Positions 10,706 to 21,722 are shown, counted from the first letter of the stretch. The stretch is DNA of 64,000 bases from Pseudomonas arsenicoxydans (GCF_006438915.1 NZ_RCZE01000004.1:370395-434394), one strand, 5' to 3'. Program-made: numbers and translations. The notes: generated by a model not told the origin, from the sequence alone.

Positions 10706-10725
10706 TTCAGCCCTACAAAAATCAA

Positions 10726-10816
10726 TGTGGGAGCGGGCTTGCTCGCGAAAGCGGAGTGTCAGACAACATCAATGTCGACTGATACGCCCTCTTCGCGAGC
10801 AAGCCCGCTCCCACAT
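10726..10816. repeat. REPIN between convergent genes
   Basis: An inverted REP pair with a TCAGACAACATCAATGTCGACTGA spacer, lying between the 3' ends of the RDD gene and nadA. Confidence 0.93.
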
Positions 10817-10841
10817 TTTTATGCGACCTGCCTGACAATGC

Positions 10842-11900
10842 TCAGGCGTTGCCGGCCAGCTTCATCCGAGCAGCCTGAGTGAAGTCGAGCATGCGCTTCA
10901 ACGGCCGAATCGCCTGCGGAATCAGCGCAGGATCTACAAAGATCTCGTTCGCCCCCTCTTTCAAGCTCTTCAGCGTGCGCTCAAGGGTGTTCATCGCCAT
11001 CCACGGGCAGTGCGCGCAACTGCGGCAGGCTGCGCCGTTACCGGCCGTTGGCGCTTCGATGAAGACCTTGTCCGGGCACAGCTGCTGCATCTTGTAGAAG
11101 ATGCCGCGATCGGTGGCGACGATCAGGGTCTTGTTCGGCAACCGCTGGGCCGCTGCGATCAACTGACTGGTGGAACCGACGGCATCCGCCAGTTCGATCA
11201 CCGAGGTCGGCGATTCCGGGTGCACCAGAATGGCGGCATCCGGGTACAGCGCTTTCATGTCTTCCAGCTGTTTGGACTTGAACTCTTCGTGAACGATGCA
11301 GGCACCGTCCCACAGCAGCATGTCCGCACCGGTCTGGCGCTGAATGTAAGTGCCCAGGTGTTTGTCCGGGCCCCAGATGATGGTCTCGCCGTTATCCATC
11401 AGGCTTTCGACGATTTCCAGCGCGCAGCTGGAGGTCACCACCCAGTCCGCCCGCGCCTTGACCGCCGCCGAAGTGTTGGCATACACCACCACCGTGCGCT
11501 CCGGGTGCTGATCGCAAAATGCCGAAAACTCGTCCACCGGGCAACCCAGGTCCAGCGAGCACGTCGCTTCGAGGGTTGGCATCAGCACGCGTTTTTCGGG
11601 ATTGAGGATTTTTGCGGTTTCGCCCATGAACTTCACCCCGGCGACCACCACGGTCTTGGCCGGGTGAGCATTGCCGAAGCGGGCCATCTCCAGCGAGTCG
11701 GAGACGCAACCACCGGTTTCTTCGGCCAGGGCCTGAATCACCGGATCACAGTAGAAGTGGGCAACCAGCACTGCGTCCTGAGCCTTGAGCTCGGCGGCAA
11801 TGGCGGCACGGTAATAAGCCTCTTCCTCGGCGGTCAGCGGCTTGGGCTGCTTGGCGTCGAGGTGAGCTTGAACCAGAAGGCGTTCGGAAATCTGCGTCAT
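10842..11900 (-). CDS. nadA: Quinolinate synthase
   Basis: A 352-residue Fe-S enzyme that condenses iminoaspartate (from NadB) with dihydroxyacetone phosphate to quinolinate in NAD synthesis. Cluster-ligand cysteines are visible in the AHFYCDP region, in TCSLDLGCP and in the C-terminal [10 protein letters not shown]; the VHPESP motif is intact. The ATG at 11900 matches the family start [14 protein letters not shown]; an in-frame extension to 11999 has no family resemblance. It is a single gene, with about 270 bases of non-coding sequence between its start and tRNA-Lys. Confidence 0.97.
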   Translation of the reverse strand: MTQISERLLVQAHLDAKQPKPLTAEEEAYYRAAIAAELKAQDAVLVAHFYCDPVIQALAEETGGCVSDSLEMARFGNAHPAKTVVVAGVKFMGETAKILNPEKRVLMPTLEATCSLDLGCPVDEFSAFCDQHPERTVVVYANTSAAVKARADWVVTSSCALEIVESLMDNGETIIWGPDKHLGTYIQRQTGADMLLWDGACIVHEEFKSKQLEDMKALYPDAAILVHPESPTSVIELADAVGSTSQLIAAAQRLPNKTLIVATDRGIFYKMQQLCPDKVFIEAPTAGNGAACRSCAHCPWMAMNTLERTLKSLKEGANEIFVDPALIPQAIRPLKRMLDFTQAARMKLAGNA

Positions 11901-12173
11901 GTTCGCAAGACCTGCAGGCGCTTTCGCGCGAAAGTCGAGTATACACCCGGCTCCGGACCCATCAGGGTACCGCCGGGAGAGTGAGTATTCATCAGGCACG
12001 GACTACGTTGAAGATGCGCAAGGCTACAGAATATCCCGCGGATGCAAAAGATGATTCTGACCTGCGTCGCGCGGCGCCGCCCAGAGCCTGGGCGAGCTCA
12101 AATCGCGGGCAAAAAAAAATCCGGAAATCCTCACTTGCGTGGGCCTTCCAGACTTTTAAAACTGCTACAAAAA

Positions 12174-12249
12174 TGGTGGGTCGTGTGGGATTCGAACCTA
12201 CGACCAATTGGTTAAAAGCCAACTGCTCTACCAACTGAGCTAACGACCC
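12174..12249 (-). tRNA. tRNA-Lys (UUU)
   Basis: A 76-base tRNA on the minus strand with encoded CCA at 12174-12176. The acceptor stem GGGTCGT/ACGACCC pairs fully. The T-loop reads GGTTCGAATCC, the D-arm AGCTCAGTTGGTAGAGC, and the anticodon loop CTTTTAA gives anticodon UUU at 12214-12216. Confidence 0.98.
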
Positions 12250-12266
12250 GCTGTGTGGTGGCGCGT

Positions 12267-12294
12267 ATAATACTGATTTTTAAGGACTATTCAA
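12267..12294 (-). promoter_or_regulatory. Promoter of tRNA-Lys
   Basis: On the minus strand, TTGAAT (12289-12294) and TATTAT (12267-12272) are separated by 16 bases, a sigma-70-like pair placed about 18 bases before the tRNA 5' end. Confidence 0.6.
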
Positions 12295-12312
12295 CACCTA
12301 ATTTGAAATAAA

Positions 12313-13005
12313 TCAAAAATAAGGTGTTGGGTCGCTGATTCCGGCCGCCGCGAAGCCTTCTGCACGCAGTCGGCAGCTGTCGCATTTGCCGCATGCGCGG
12401 CCGTCATCGTCAGCCTGATAGCAGGAAACCGTCAGCCCGTAATTGACGCCCAGCTTCACGCCCGCCTCGACGATCTGTGCCTTGCTCAGGTTCTGCAGAG
12501 GCGCCTGGATACGGAAGCCATTGCCCTCTACACCGGCCTTGGTCGCCAGATTGGCCATGCGCTCGAAGGACTCGATGAACTCGGGACGGCAGTCCGGGTA
12601 ACCGGAGTAATCCACCGCATTCACGCCAATGAAGATGTCACGCGCACCGAGCACTTCCGCCCAGCCCAACGCCAGCGACAGGAATACCGTGTTGCGCGCC
12701 GGCACGTAAGTCACTGGAATGCCCTCCCCCAGCGCCTCCGGAATGTCGATGCTGCTATCGGTCAGTGCCGAGCCACCCATACCGTTCATGTTCAGGCCGA
12801 TCACTTTATGTTCGACCACACCCAGGTCGCGGGCGACACGTGCGGCGGCGTGCAATTCGGCGTGAGAGCGCTGACCGTAATCGAAGCTCATGGTGTAACA
12901 GGCGTAGCCTTCGGCACGGGCCATGGCCACGACAGTCGCCGAGTCCAAACCGCCGGACAGCAGGATCACTGCACGTTTTTCGGTAGTGTTCAGTTGTTCC
13001 GTCAT
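12313..13005 (-). CDS. queC: 7-cyano-7-deazaguanine synthase
   Basis: A 230-residue enzyme that converts 7-carboxy-7-deazaguanine to preQ0 with ATP and ammonia, in queuosine tRNA modification. The PP-loop SGGLDSATV sits near residue 15 and the zinc knuckle [10 protein letters not shown] near the C-terminus. The ATG at 13005 is chosen because it sits one base from the queE stop region and matches the family start; in-frame extension to 13107 would run inside queE. It is translationally close-coupled to queE, the preceding pathway enzyme. Confidence 0.96.
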   Translation of the reverse strand: MTEQLNTTEKRAVILLSGGLDSATVVAMARAEGYACYTMSFDYGQRSHAELHAAARVARDLGVVEHKVIGLNMNGMGGSALTDSSIDIPEALGEGIPVTYVPARNTVFLSLALGWAEVLGARDIFIGVNAVDYSGYPDCRPEFIESFERMANLATKAGVEGNGFRIQAPLQNLSKAQIVEAGVKLGVNYGLTVSCYQADDDGRACGKCDSCRLRAEGFAAAGISDPTPYF

Positions 13006-13006
13006 A

Positions 13007-13654
13007 TCAGCGCCCCGGCTCGTCATTCCAAAGATATTTATGCAGCTGCAGTTGCAGACGCACTGGCAGGTTGTCCGCCACCACCCAATCCGCCAGGTCC
13101 CGAGCATTCAGGTCGTGGTGGCTTGGCGAGAACAGGACTTCGCCGGCGCGCCGATCCAGACCGTACTGGATCAGCTTGGACACGGCCCAGTCGTAGTCTT
13201 CCCGCGAGCAGATGACAAACTTCACCTGATCGTTAGGCGTGAGCAGCTCGATATTTTCGTAGCGGTTGCGGTGAGCTTCCTTCGAACCCGGGGTTTTCAG
13301 GTCGACAACGCGACTGACCCGGGAATCTACCGCCGAGATGTCGAGCGCACCGCTGGTTTCCAGTGACACTTCGTAACCGGCGTCGCACAACTGCTTGAGC
13401 AATGGGATGGCGTTAGGTTGTGCCAGTGGCTCGCCACCGGTAACACACACATAACGCGGGCGGAAACCGGCCACTTGCTCGAGGATGTCGTCGAGCGGGC
13501 GAAGGGTGCCGCCCGTGAACGCGTAGGCGCTGTCACAGTATTGGCAACGCAAAGGGCAACCGGTCAGGCGCACAAACACTGTGGGCAGCCCGGCAGTTCG
13601 CGTTTCACCCTGCAACGAGTAAAAAACTTCGGTAATTCTCAATGTGTCTTGCAT
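13007..13654 (-). CDS. queE: 7-carboxy-7-deazaguanine synthase (radical SAM)
   Basis: A 215-residue radical SAM enzyme that makes the deazaguanine ring from 6-carboxy-tetrahydropterin. [10 protein letters not shown] supplies the CxxxCxxC cluster motif at about residues 31-38, with VTGGEPL following near residue 75. The start at 13654 gives [18 protein letters not shown], the typical opening; an ATG at 13669 would add five residues. It lies upstream of queC with only one base between them. It is preceded by the cpoB terminator, so it probably has its own promoter in 13655-13770. Confidence 0.95.
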   Translation of the reverse strand: MQDTLRITEVFYSLQGETRTAGLPTVFVRLTGCPLRCQYCDSAYAFTGGTLRPLDDILEQVAGFRPRYVCVTGGEPLAQPNAIPLLKQLCDAGYEVSLETSGALDISAVDSRVSRVVDLKTPGSKEAHRNRYENIELLTPNDQVKFVICSREDYDWAVSKLIQYGLDRRAGEVLFSPSHHDLNARDLADWVVADNLPVRLQLQLHKYLWNDEPGR

Positions 13655-13777
13655 AGTCGCCACGGGCATAACAGCTAAACAGGCTGTCCGCCTCCGTCAG
13701 GCACTTCAAGGAACCCCGCCACCGCGCAGATCCCAAAAAGCGTGTTTCATAAAAAGGGCGTGAATTCTAACGAAAAA

Positions 13778-13796
13778 ACCCGCGACAAGCGCGGGT
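13778..13796 (-). terminator. Terminator of the tol-pal-cpoB operon
   Basis: On the minus strand ACCCGCG-CTTGT-CGCGGGT runs into TTTTTT. It lies 26 bases after the cpoB stop and separates that operon from queE. Confidence 0.9.
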
Positions 13797-13821
13797 TTCT
13801 TCGAAACGGGTCAAGCAGCCC

Positions 13822-14661
13822 TTACATTTTTTGCAGATCACGCTGGGCCAGCTGAGCGGCGGAAGTGCCCGGATACTGCGACACAACCTGCTGCAGAATG
13901 CCTTTGACCTTGTCGGTGTGACCGAGGCGGCGCTCTACATCAGCCAGCTTGTACAACGAATCAGGCACTTTGGCGTGCTTTGGGTACAGCTGTGAAACCT
14001 TGGCAAACGCCTGACCTGCACCTTGCAGATCGCCTTTGGCCAGGTTCACTTCGCCCAACCAGTACTGGGCATTGCCCGCGTATTGGCTGTTCGGGTATTT
14101 GCGCAGGAAAGCGGCAAAAGCCTGGCTGGCCTTGTCGAAATCCTTGGCTTTGATCAGGTCGAAGGCTGCGTCGTAATACAGCTTTTCCTTCGCCGGATCC
14201 GCCGGTTCGCTACCCGCAGCAGGTGCTTGAGCGGCGGCCGCTCCTGCACTTGCGCCAGCGGCTGCTGCACCGGGGGCATTCAAATCACCACCGGTGGAAG
14301 AATTTTCAGGAGTCGCGGCAGGTGCGCCGCCGGTTCCTATGCGCCGATCAAGATCCTGATATCGCTCCAGGTTCTCTTGCTTCATGCGCGCTACATCATT
14401 TTGCAGAACTTCGATCACACCCTGTTGGCGTGAGATCTGCTCCTGCATGGATTGCAGTTGGTTGAACAGCTCGCCCTGTGCCGAGACAGGGGCCGAAACC
14501 CCTCCCCCGGCATAGGCGCCGTTCGTACCGTAACCCGCAGGCGGATAACTACTCCCGCTGTTAGAACCGGAGTTGTTATCGACCACAGGAACCGCAGCCC
14601 ACACCGCAAGCGGTGCGAGACTGAGAGCCAAGACAGTTACAGCACGACGGCACGTTCGCAT
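13822..14661 (-). CDS. cpoB: Tol-Pal-associated periplasmic protein CpoB
   Basis: A 279-residue periplasmic protein (formerly YbgF) that coordinates peptidoglycan synthesis with outer-membrane constriction by acting on TolA and PBP1B. A signal peptide (about residues 1-22, ending AVWAA) is followed by a Gly/Ser-rich linker. A trimerising coiled coil (ELFNQLQSMQEQISRQQGVIE, about 64-105) and an Ala/Pro-rich linker come next. Three TPR units then form the C-terminal domain (KLYYDAAFDLIKAKDFDKA onwards). It begins 6 bases after the pal stop and ends the tol-pal run. Confidence 0.96.
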   Translation of the reverse strand: MRTCRRAVTVLALSLAPLAVWAAVPVVDNNSGSNSGSSYPPAGYGTNGAYAGGGVSAPVSAQGELFNQLQSMQEQISRQQGVIEVLQNDVARMKQENLERYQDLDRRIGTGGAPAATPENSSTGGDLNAPGAAAAGASAGAAAAQAPAAGSEPADPAKEKLYYDAAFDLIKAKDFDKASQAFAAFLRKYPNSQYAGNAQYWLGEVNLAKGDLQGAGQAFAKVSQLYPKHAKVPDSLYKLADVERRLGHTDKVKGILQQVVSQYPGTSAAQLAQRDLQKM

Positions 14662-14667
14662 GACGAA

Positions 14668-15165
14668 TTACTTACGCAGTTCGACGCGACGGTTTTGAGC
14701 CCAGGACTGCTCGTCGTTGCCGGTAGCAACTGGACGCTCTTCGCCGTAGGAAACCAGTTCCAGCTGAGCTGGGGAAACACCTTGCAGTACCAGGTAGCGT
14801 TGAACGGCTTTCGCACGACGCTCGCCCAGTGCCATGTTGTACTCACGAGTACCACGTTCGTCGGTGTTGCCTTCCAGAACAACGCGAGCGCCGTTTGCTT
14901 TCAGGTCTTTGGCGTGAACGTCCAGAGCGCGCATGGCTTCTGGCTTCAGGTCCGAGCTGTCGTATTCGAAGTAGAAGGTGGTGATTGCGCGCAGAGCAGC
15001 TTCTTCGCTCAGGGAACCGTCAACGGCACCAGTGTTTGCGCCGTAACCAGCGTTTGGATCTACAGCGCCTTCACCGGCGTTGTCGCCGCCTTTGGACGAG
15101 CAACCTACAGCTACAGCCATGGCCAGAGCCAGCGCAGCAAATTTACCAAACTTCAGCATTTCCAT
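14668..15165 (-). CDS. pal: Peptidoglycan-associated lipoprotein Pal (OprL)
   Basis: A 165-residue outer-membrane lipoprotein that tethers the outer membrane to peptidoglycan and is released by TolB. The lipobox AVGC ends the signal peptide at Cys22. The OmpA-like domain spans residues 55-165, with [11 protein letters not shown] and the peptidoglycan-binding [19 protein letters not shown]. The ATG at 15165 has an AGGAG site seven bases upstream; an internal ATG two codons later is an alternative. It lies about 50 bases after tolB. Confidence 0.97.
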   Translation of the reverse strand: MEMLKFGKFAALALAMAVAVGCSSKGGDNAGEGAVDPNAGYGANTGAVDGSLSEEAALRAITTFYFEYDSSDLKPEAMRALDVHAKDLKANGARVVLEGNTDERGTREYNMALGERRAKAVQRYLVLQGVSPAQLELVSYGEERPVATGNDEQSWAQNRRVELRK

Positions 15166-15217
15166 CGTGAAACTCCTAATGAACCCCAGTGTGTTAAGTA
15201 AAACGTGTAGCGCCGCG

Positions 15218-16519
15218 TCAGTTCAGGTAAGGGGACCAGGAAGGTTCTCGAACTTCGCCTTGAGCGGTAGGAAGCGGGAGCCTTACGCGTCCATTAATGG
15301 ACACGAGCATCAAGACTCCCCGGCCCTGCTGGCGGGTGGCGTAGATTACCATGGTGCCGTTGGGCGCGACAGTAGGCGACTCGTCCAGAGTGCTATCAGT
15401 GAGGATCTTTACACTACCTCGCTGCAAATCCTGGGCTGCCACCTTGAAATTGGTGAAGCCGTCCTGGCGGTGAATCATCACCAGAGTCTTTTCATCAGCC
15501 GACAATTTAGGGTTGGCGTTGTAGTTACCAATGAAGGTCACACGTTCCGCACCGCCGCCACTGACGCTGGTTTTGTAGATCTGAGGCTTGCCGCCACGGT
15601 CGGAGGTGAAGTAGATGGTCGAACCATCCTTACCCCAGAACGGTTCGGTGTTGATACCAGGACCATTGGTGACGCGCGAGATCTGACGCGAACCCAGGTT
15701 CATCACATAGATGTCCGGGTTGCCGTCCTTGGACAGGACGAAGGCCAGGCGATTGCCATCCGGCGACCAGGCTGGCGCGCCATTCAGGCCTTCGAAGTTG
15801 GTGATCTGCTCGCGGCGACCGGTGTCGATGTTCTGCATGAAGATGCGCGGACGCTTCTGCTCGAACGACACATACGCGATGCGCTTGCCATCCGGTGCAA
15901 AACGCGGCGACAGGATCGGCTCGCGCGATTGCAGCAGGGTCACGGCGCGGGCACCGTCATAATCCGAACGTTGCAGCGTATAGCGCGTGTTCTTTTCGGA
16001 GAAACGCTCGGCGGTCACGTACAACAGACGCGTCGAGAAAGCACCTTTGATACCGGTGAGCTTTTCAAACGACTGGTCGGAGATGTAGTGCGCCATGTCG
16101 CGCAGTTGATCAGTGCTGCCCGACACGCTGCCGGTCAGCACTTGCTGCTCGGTGGCGACGTTGAACAGCGCGTACTGAACCTGCAGGCGACCGCCTGCTG
16201 GCACGATGCTGCCGACCATAATGTACTGGGCGCCAACCGCCTTCCAGTCACGGAAAATGATTTCGCTGGCCTGGCTCGGCAGGCTGATCATGTTCTGCTT
16301 CGGAATCGGCGAGTAGTAACCCGAGTTACGCAGGTCGTTACCGATGATTTCGGACATGTCGTCCGGCAGCACCGCCCCGCCCTGGAACGCGAACGGAACG
16401 ACTGCGATCGGGGTGGCCCGATCACTGCCGCTGGTGACCAGAATGTTTTTCTCATCCGCCATCGCCATCCCTGCCAGGCAGCAGATAGCGACAAGCATTC
16501 CTCGTAGAAGGTTTCTCAC
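15218..16519 (-). CDS. tolB: Tol-Pal periplasmic beta-propeller TolB
   Basis: A 433-residue periplasmic protein that binds Pal and TolA. The signal peptide (about 1-21, ending AGMAMA) is followed by the TolB N-terminal domain ([18 protein letters not shown]) and a six-bladed propeller. The propeller has repeated blade motifs such as [32 protein letters not shown] and [18 protein letters not shown]. The start codon is GTG at 16519 and overlaps the tolA stop by three bases (GTGA), so translation is coupled. Confidence 0.97.
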   Translation of the reverse strand: MRNLLRGMLVAICCLAGMAMADEKNILVTSGSDRATPIAVVPFAFQGGAVLPDDMSEIIGNDLRNSGYYSPIPKQNMISLPSQASEIIFRDWKAVGAQYIMVGSIVPAGGRLQVQYALFNVATEQQVLTGSVSGSTDQLRDMAHYISDQSFEKLTGIKGAFSTRLLYVTAERFSEKNTRYTLQRSDYDGARAVTLLQSREPILSPRFAPDGKRIAYVSFEQKRPRIFMQNIDTGRREQITNFEGLNGAPAWSPDGNRLAFVLSKDGNPDIYVMNLGSRQISRVTNGPGINTEPFWGKDGSTIYFTSDRGGKPQIYKTSVSGGGAERVTFIGNYNANPKLSADEKTLVMIHRQDGFTNFKVAAQDLQRGSVKILTDSTLDESPTVAPNGTMVIYATRQQGRGVLMLVSINGRVRLPLPTAQGEVREPSWSPYLN

Positions 16520-17595
16520 GGGGCTAAATCCTCAGGCGTGAATGTCATCTTGAATGAACGATACGGAGCAAAATCGCTCGGCTTCATTCCCTGCATTTCT
16601 GTCAAACGTCCAATATTCTTGACCGCCGCTACAGCAGACGCATCAAACGGACCGTCACCACTGGACTTGGCCACGCTGGCCGAAGTCACCGTACCGTCCG
16701 GCAACATGCCGATTTGCAGCACCACTGTCATACCTTTGCGTGCCGAAGGAGGACGAGCCCAGCCTTCCGCCGCACGAACACGAATCAAATCATCGAAACT
16801 GCCGGCGACTTCATCACCCTGCTCATCCGCCAAGGCCTGCTGGCGCTGCGGCGTGTCGGAAAGCAAATCTGCCAAGGCCTGGGCCTTTTTATCTTCGGTC
16901 GATTTTTTTGCTGCATCCTGCGATTTCTTCTTCGCAGCATCGGCAGCAGCTTTCTTCTTCGCGTCTTCGGCGACTTTCTTCTTCGCCTCTTCAGCTTCAG
17001 CTTTCTTCTTGGCGTCTTCGGCAGCTTTCTTCTTCGCGTCTTCGACGATCTTCTTCTTCGCTTCTTCAGCGGCCGCTTTCTTGGCCTCTTCTTCAGCGGC
17101 TTTCTTGGCTTCTTCTTCAGATTTCTTCTTGGCTATATCAGCCAATTGTTTCTCTTCGGCCTTTTTGGCTTCGGCGGTCTTCTTCGCTTCATCGGCTTTC
17201 TTGGCTTCATCAGCCTTTTTCGCCTCATCCGCTTTCTTCGACTCGTCGGCCTTCTTGGCTTCCTCGGCCTTTTGAGCCGCTTCTTCTTTCTTTTGTTCCG
17301 CAGCCTTCACCGCTTCCTGCTCGACCTTTTTCTGTTCCAACTGTTCGACTTCGGTCTGACGCGCAGCAGATTTCTGCGCTTCACCCGCAATCTTCTGATT
17401 GGTCTGGGTGGTCGCCCGACTTTTCGATTTCAGCTGATACAGGGTCGCCTGGACAATCGGCTTGGCCGGCGGCAACTCAGGCGTCATGGCGAAACTGACG
17501 AACAGCATGCCGAATACCAGCACGTGCAAGCCAATCGCCCAGACACTAGGCCAGAAGTAGCTTTCCGAGGCTGTTGGCTCTCGTTGTTGCTGCAT
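16516..17595 (-). CDS. tolA: Tol-Pal transenvelope protein TolA
   Basis: A 359-residue inner-membrane protein linking TolQR energy to TolB/Pal. One transmembrane helix at about residues 16-36 is followed by a long Lys/Ala/Glu-rich helix (about 75-240) of repeated [10 protein letters not shown] and AEDAKKKA units that spans the periplasm. A globular C-terminal domain follows (about 265-359, with [22 protein letters not shown]). The repeats are low complexity, so the exact repeat number may vary between strains. The ATG at 17595 shares a base with the tolR stop. Confidence 0.96.
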   Translation of the reverse strand: MQQQREPTASESYFWPSVWAIGLHVLVFGMLFVSFAMTPELPPAKPIVQATLYQLKSKSRATTQTNQKIAGEAQKSAARQTEVEQLEQKKVEQEAVKAAEQKKEEAAQKAEEAKKADESKKADEAKKADEAKKADEAKKTAEAKKAEEKQLADIAKKKSEEEAKKAAEEEAKKAAAEEAKKKIVEDAKKKAAEDAKKKAEAEEAKKKVAEDAKKKAAADAAKKKSQDAAKKSTEDKKAQALADLLSDTPQRQQALADEQGDEVAGSFDDLIRVRAAEGWARPPSARKGMTVVLQIGMLPDGTVTSASVAKSSGDGPFDASAVAAVKNIGRLTEMQGMKPSDFAPYRSFKMTFTPEDLAP

Positions 17596-18056
17596 CAGGG
17601 CGCCTCGGTAATCAAGCCAACGTTACCGACGCCGGCTTTCTGCAACCCGCCCATGGCGCCCATGACCGAACCGTAGTCGACGGTCTTGTCGCCACGAATG
17701 AAGACCTGGGTGTGCTTGCCGCCTTCGTTACCGGCACGAATGATCTTGGTCACCGCATCAGTCATCTGCGGCAACGTCATGGCCTTGTCCTGCTGCTTTT
17801 CGGTGTCGACTTCGCTGCCAAGGTTCCAGTAGTAGGTCTTGTCAGCCTTGATCGAAATGGTCAGGACCTGGGTGTTGTTGTCCTGCGGCAAGGCTTCGCT
17901 GGAAACCTTGGGCAGATCAACTTTCACGCCCTGATTGAGCATCGGCGCGGTCACCATGAAGATGACCAGCAGTACCAGCATCACGTCGATGTAAGGCACT
18001 ACGTTCATCTCGGCAACCGGCTTGCGCTTTTTGCGAGCTCGAGCGATTAAAGCCAT
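17595..18056 (-). CDS. tolR: Tol-Pal proton-channel subunit TolR
   Basis: A 153-residue ExbD/TolR protein. One N-terminal transmembrane helix (about residues 16-40) contains the proton-relay aspartate in NVVPYIDVMLVLLVIFM, and a periplasmic domain that binds peptidoglycan follows. It works with TolQ as the pmf-driven motor for TolA. It lies between tolQ and tolA, with a 14-base gap from tolQ. Confidence 0.97.
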   Translation of the reverse strand: MALIARARKKRKPVAEMNVVPYIDVMLVLLVIFMVTAPMLNQGVKVDLPKVSSEALPQDNNTQVLTISIKADKTYYWNLGSEVDTEKQQDKAMTLPQMTDAVTKIIRAGNEGGKHTQVFIRGDKTVDYGSVMGAMGGLQKAGVGNVGLITEAP

Positions 18057-18070
18057 TGGAAATTACCTGC

Positions 18071-18766
18071 TTATTCTTCGCTGGTGTGCACTTTGCGGTG
18101 CAGGATCGCCTGGAATTCATCGGCGAAGGTGTAGTAACGGCTCAGCAGGGTTTCGCTGCGAGCAGAGAAGCGGTTGTAAGCAATAACGGCCGGGATGGCG
18201 GCGAACAGACCGATCGCGGTGGCGATCAGTGCTTCGGCGATACCGGGAGCCACGGTGGCCAGGGTCGCTTGCTGGGCAGTGGCCAGGCCACGGAAGGAGT
18301 TCATGATGCCCCAGACCGTACCGAACAGACCGATGTACGGGCTGACGGAGCCGACAGTCGCCAGGAATGGCAGGCTCTGCTCAAGCTTCTCTTCTTCGCG
18401 GGAAATGGCAACGCGCATGGCACGGGCCACGCCTTCCATGACCGCTTCCGGGTCAACGCCTGGCTGCTGGCGCAGACGGGAGAATTCCTTGAAACCGGCT
18501 CGGAAAATCTGCTCGACGCCCGAATCCGGATCAGGGTTGCTGCCGGCCTGACGGTAGAGTTTGGACAGGTCGATACCGGACCAGAAGCGCTCTTCAAAGC
18601 TCTCCAGGGCACGTCGACCGGCACGAATCAAATTGCTGCGCTGAAAAATCATGATCCATGAGGTCACCGATGCGGCTACCAGGATCAGCATTACCAGTTG
18701 CACCACGATACTGGCATTGCTGACCAGGCTCCACATGGAGGAATGGTCGACGACGTTAGCTTCCAC
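18071..18766 (-). CDS. tolQ: Tol-Pal motor subunit TolQ
   Basis: A 231-residue ExbB/TolQ/MotA-family protein with three transmembrane helices: about residues 15-38, then the pair around 130-155 and 165-190 with [16 protein letters not shown] and [20 protein letters not shown]. The start is GTG at 18766 with an AGGAGA site seven bases upstream, inside the end of ybgC (11-base overlap). It is the first motor gene of the operon. Confidence 0.96.
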   Translation of the reverse strand: MEANVVDHSSMWSLVSNASIVVQLVMLILVAASVTSWIMIFQRSNLIRAGRRALESFEERFWSGIDLSKLYRQAGSNPDPDSGVEQIFRAGFKEFSRLRQQPGVDPEAVMEGVARAMRVAISREEEKLEQSLPFLATVGSVSPYIGLFGTVWGIMNSFRGLATAQQATLATVAPGIAEALIATAIGLFAAIPAVIAYNRFSARSETLLSRYYTFADEFQAILHRKVHTSEE

Positions 18767-19223
18767 GCTTTATCTCCTGCTTTGAGTGTGTACCCGCGCC
18801 GCTCACGTCGGCAAAGGCCGTACGTAGAGCTTCGGGAATGGCCCGGGGTTTCAAACTGTCAGTGCGCACACAGGCCACCAAAAACTGCCCTTCGCAGAGC
18901 AGCACATTATCCGTTGCCCGCCTGACCTGCTGCTTGAAACGCAGGCTGACACGGTTCAATTCGATTACTTCAGCGCTTACCAGAAGCTCGTCGTCCAGTC
19001 GCGCCGGCGCGTGGTAACGCGCTTCGCTGGAATGCACGACAAACAACAGGTCCTCCCCTGCCAGCGCCGATTGGGCAAAGCCCAGATCCCGGAGCCGCTC
19101 GGTTCGAGCCCGTTCCATAAACTTGAGGTAATTGACGTAATACACGATGCCGCCCGCATCGGTGTCCTCGTAATAAACGCGACAACGATGTGTGAACGGC
19201 TCAAGCCCGTTTTGCGCGCGCAT
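18756..19223 (-). CDS. ybgC: Tol-Pal-associated acyl-CoA thioesterase
   Basis: A 155-residue hot-dog-fold 4-hydroxybenzoyl-CoA-type thioesterase. The motif [25 protein letters not shown] at residues 17-41 holds the catalytic Asp and the helix that forms the acyl pocket. It is the first gene of the tol-pal transcription unit in most gammaproteobacteria and overlaps tolQ here. Its link to Tol-Pal function remains indirect. The ATG at 19223 begins the first strand of the fold ([12 protein letters not shown]). Confidence 0.95.
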   Translation of the reverse strand: MRAQNGLEPFTHRCRVYYEDTDAGGIVYYVNYLKFMERARTERLRDLGFAQSALAGEDLLFVVHSSEARYHAPARLDDELLVSAEVIELNRVSLRFKQQVRRATDNVLLCEGQFLVACVRTDSLKPRAIPEALRTAFADVSGAGTHSKQEIKRGS

Positions 19224-19351
19224 ACTCTAGTGCTTACTCCTCAGGTTGCCAATCCGGCCAGGCAACTGTTTTTCATTGATCTGCAGGCTTTTTCGCAAAA
19301 GCACGGTCCTCGGACCGCACAAAAGCCGAATATATCAGCGCGCAAAAATTA

Positions 19352-20413
19352 TTAATCGTCCACGGCATCAAGAAACTCGTCTACCACGGGCATCTCGCCC
19401 AATCGTGACGGGATATTTAAACCGAAGTGCAAATACGCATGCCGGGTCACCACTCGCCCCCGTGGGGTGCGCATGATGTAGCCCTGCTGGATCAGGTACG
19501 GCTCCAGCACGTCTTCAATGGTGTGGCGTTCTTCACTGATGGCAGCGGCGAGGCTATCGACCCCGACCGGCCCACCGTCGAACTTCTCGATCATGGTCAA
19601 CAACAGACGTCGATCCTGATGATCGAAGCCGCGTTCGTCGACGTCCAGCAGGTTCAACGCGAGGTCGGCAATCGGCTTGGTAATGTGGCCCTTGGCACGC
19701 ACCTCGGCGAAATCGCGTACCCGACGCAGCAATCGGTTGGCGATCCGCGGCGTACCGCGGGCACGCCGGGCGATTTCAAAGGCGCCTTCCGGGTCCAGTG
19801 GCAAGCCGAGAATGGCTGCCGAACGGCTGACAATTGTTGCCAGGTCTGCGGTGCTGTAGAACTCCAGGCGCTGGACGATGCCGAAGCGGTCGCGCAAGGG
19901 ATTGGTCAGCATGCCGGCACGGGTCGTTGCACCGACGAGGGTGAAGGGTGGCAAATCAAGCTTTATCGAACGCGCGGCCGGTCCCTCGCCGATCATGATG
20001 TCGAGTTGGAAATCTTCCATGGCCGGGTACAGCACTTCCTCGACAATCGGCGACAGGCGATGGATTTCATCGATAAACAGCACGTCGTGAGGTTCAAGAT
20101 TGGTCAACAGCGCCGCCAAATCACCCGGACGCTCCAGCACCGGACCCGAGGTGCTCTTGATCGACACGCCCATTTCCTGGGCGATGATGTTCGCCAGGGT
20201 GGTTTTACCCAGACCCGGCGGACCGAAGATCAGCGTGTGATCCAGCGACTCGTTGCGTCCACGGGCAGCCTGGATGAACAACTCCATTTGCTCGCGAACG
20301 GTCGGCTGGCCGATGTATTCGGCCAGGCTGACGGGACGAATCGCCCGGTCCTGGACTTCCTCGCGGTCACGCGGACCCGGGGCGGCGGCAATCAGACGAT
20401 CAGCTTCAATCAC
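19352..20413 (-). CDS. ruvB: Holliday-junction branch-migration ATPase RuvB
   Basis: A 353-residue AAA+ helicase motor that drives branch migration with RuvA. Walker A GPPGLGKT lies at residues 64-71, Walker B FIDEIHRL near 113, the sensor GATTRAGML near 158, and a winged-helix C-terminus ([20 protein letters not shown]) is present. It starts with GTG directly after the ruvA TAA stop, so translation is coupled. About 130 non-coding bases separate it from ybgC. Confidence 0.97.
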   Translation of the reverse strand: MIEADRLIAAAPGPRDREEVQDRAIRPVSLAEYIGQPTVREQMELFIQAARGRNESLDHTLIFGPPGLGKTTLANIIAQEMGVSIKSTSGPVLERPGDLAALLTNLEPHDVLFIDEIHRLSPIVEEVLYPAMEDFQLDIMIGEGPAARSIKLDLPPFTLVGATTRAGMLTNPLRDRFGIVQRLEFYSTADLATIVSRSAAILGLPLDPEGAFEIARRARGTPRIANRLLRRVRDFAEVRAKGHITKPIADLALNLLDVDERGFDHQDRRLLLTMIEKFDGGPVGVDSLAAAISEERHTIEDVLEPYLIQQGYIMRTPRGRVVTRHAYLHFGLNIPSRLGEMPVVDEFLDAVDD

Positions 20414-21031
20414 TTAAATCATTCCCTTCAGGGCACGACGAATCAGGTCTTCACTGCTCAAGCCTTTCTCCTTGATCGCGGAAATCGCCTTGCTGGCCTC
20501 CTGCGGCTTGTAGCCCAGGGAAATCAGCGCGCTGACCGCGTCGTTTTCAGCGGTGACGACCGGCGCTGGAGCGTCTGGCCCGCCAGGCTGGTTGGGCACC
20601 AGCGCGAACATCGCCGGCACGGTTTCCCAGGCCTTGAAGCGGTCCTTGAGCTCCACCAGCAAACGTTCGGCCGTCTTCTTGCCCACGCCCGGCACCTTGG
20701 TCAGCGCCGAGGTGTCCTGGGACTGAACGCAACGGACCAGCTCATCAACTTCCAGACTGGACATCAAGGCCAGCGCCAATTTCGGCCCTACCCCATTGAG
20801 ACGGATCAACTCGCGGAAAAAGTCTCGCTCACGCTTGACGAAGAAGCCATAGAGTAACTGCGCGTCTTCGCGTACGACCAAGTGGGTGTGCAAGGTCAGC
20901 GGCTCACCGACCGACGGCAAGCGATACAGCGTGGTCATGGGCACTTCCAGCTCATACCCCAGACCGTTTACATCCAGAATCAGGTGCGGCGGCTGTTTTT
21001 CAGCCAGTGTGCCGCGCAAGCGTCCAATCAC
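20414..21031 (-). CDS. ruvA: Holliday-junction DNA-binding protein RuvA
   Basis: A 205-residue junction-binding protein. It has an N-terminal OB fold ([23 protein letters not shown]), two helix-hairpin-helix motifs ([20 protein letters not shown] and [19 protein letters not shown]), and a C-terminal three-helix domain for RuvB contact ([14 protein letters not shown]). The start is GTG at 21031. It sits between ruvC and ruvB, with a 116-base gap after ruvC. Confidence 0.97.
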   Translation of the reverse strand: MIGRLRGTLAEKQPPHLILDVNGLGYELEVPMTTLYRLPSVGEPLTLHTHLVVREDAQLLYGFFVKRERDFFRELIRLNGVGPKLALALMSSLEVDELVRCVQSQDTSALTKVPGVGKKTAERLLVELKDRFKAWETVPAMFALVPNQPGGPDAPAPVVTAENDAVSALISLGYKPQEASKAISAIKEKGLSSEDLIRRALKGMI

Positions 21032-21147
21032 GTTACAGATCCTTGAGCGTTGGCCAGATCAATGCCTGGCGACCGACAGAGCAAGGGTTCGCGTCGACAA
21101 CACAGACACGAAAACCCTCATTCCATAAAAAATGATTGCTGATGCTA

Positions 21148-21672
21148 TCAGAGACGCAGGCGCCCGCCACGACTGCGTGCCGTCCCCAGGCCATGGGGCA
21201 ACAGACTGGAACGGGTGTGCGCATGACAAATGGCAATAGCCAGGGCGTCAGAGGCGTCGATTTGCGGCTTGCTGGTCAATTTCAGCATGTGCATGACCAT
21301 CATCTGCACCTGTTCTTTATTCGCCGCACCGGTGCCGGTCACCGCCTGCTTGACCTGGGTCGCGGTGTACTCGGCGATTTCCAGGCTTTCTTCGGCACCG
21401 GCAACGATGGCCGCACCGCGCGCCTGCCCCAGCTTCAGTGCGGAGTCGGCATTGCGCGCCATGAACACTTTTTCGATGCCCATGGTGACCGGGCCGTATG
21501 TCTGGATGATTTCACGCACACCGCGATAAACGATTTGCAGACGCTCATGCAATTCTCCCGAGCCGGTACGAATGCAGCCCGACGCCACGTACACACAGCC
21601 ACGACCGGTATCGCGCACCACGCCATAACCGGTAATACGCGAACCGGGGTCGATACCAAGAATTAAAGTCAT
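21148..21672 (-). CDS. ruvC: Holliday-junction resolvase RuvC
   Basis: A 174-residue RNase H-fold endonuclease that cuts the junction. Catalytic acidic residues are in ILGIDPGSR (Asp8), GIEKVF (Glu near 67) and the C-terminal [12 protein letters not shown]. The ATG at 21672 gives the standard start; five extra in-frame codons upstream do not match. It heads the ruvCAB group, which sits after a REPIN downstream of yebC. Confidence 0.97.
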   Translation of the reverse strand: MTLILGIDPGSRITGYGVVRDTGRGCVYVASGCIRTGSGELHERLQIVYRGVREIIQTYGPVTMGIEKVFMARNADSALKLGQARGAAIVAGAEESLEIAEYTATQVKQAVTGTGAANKEQVQMMVMHMLKLTSKPQIDASDALAIAICHAHTRSSLLPHGLGTARSRGGRLRL

Positions 21673-21722
21673 AACGCCTGCGGTCAAGGATGAGCAGTGT
21701 ATTCAATGAAGCGAATATCTAA

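Noticed and set aside
12110..12152. Possible terminator of tRNA-Lys (CCCAC-GCAA-GTGAGG on the minus strand)
   Set aside because: Bulged five-base stem with a distant T-run; too weak to call.
16538..17676. Serine/phenylalanine-rich plus-strand frames opposite tolA
   Set aside because: They are the complement of TolA's Lys/Ala repeats, not genes.
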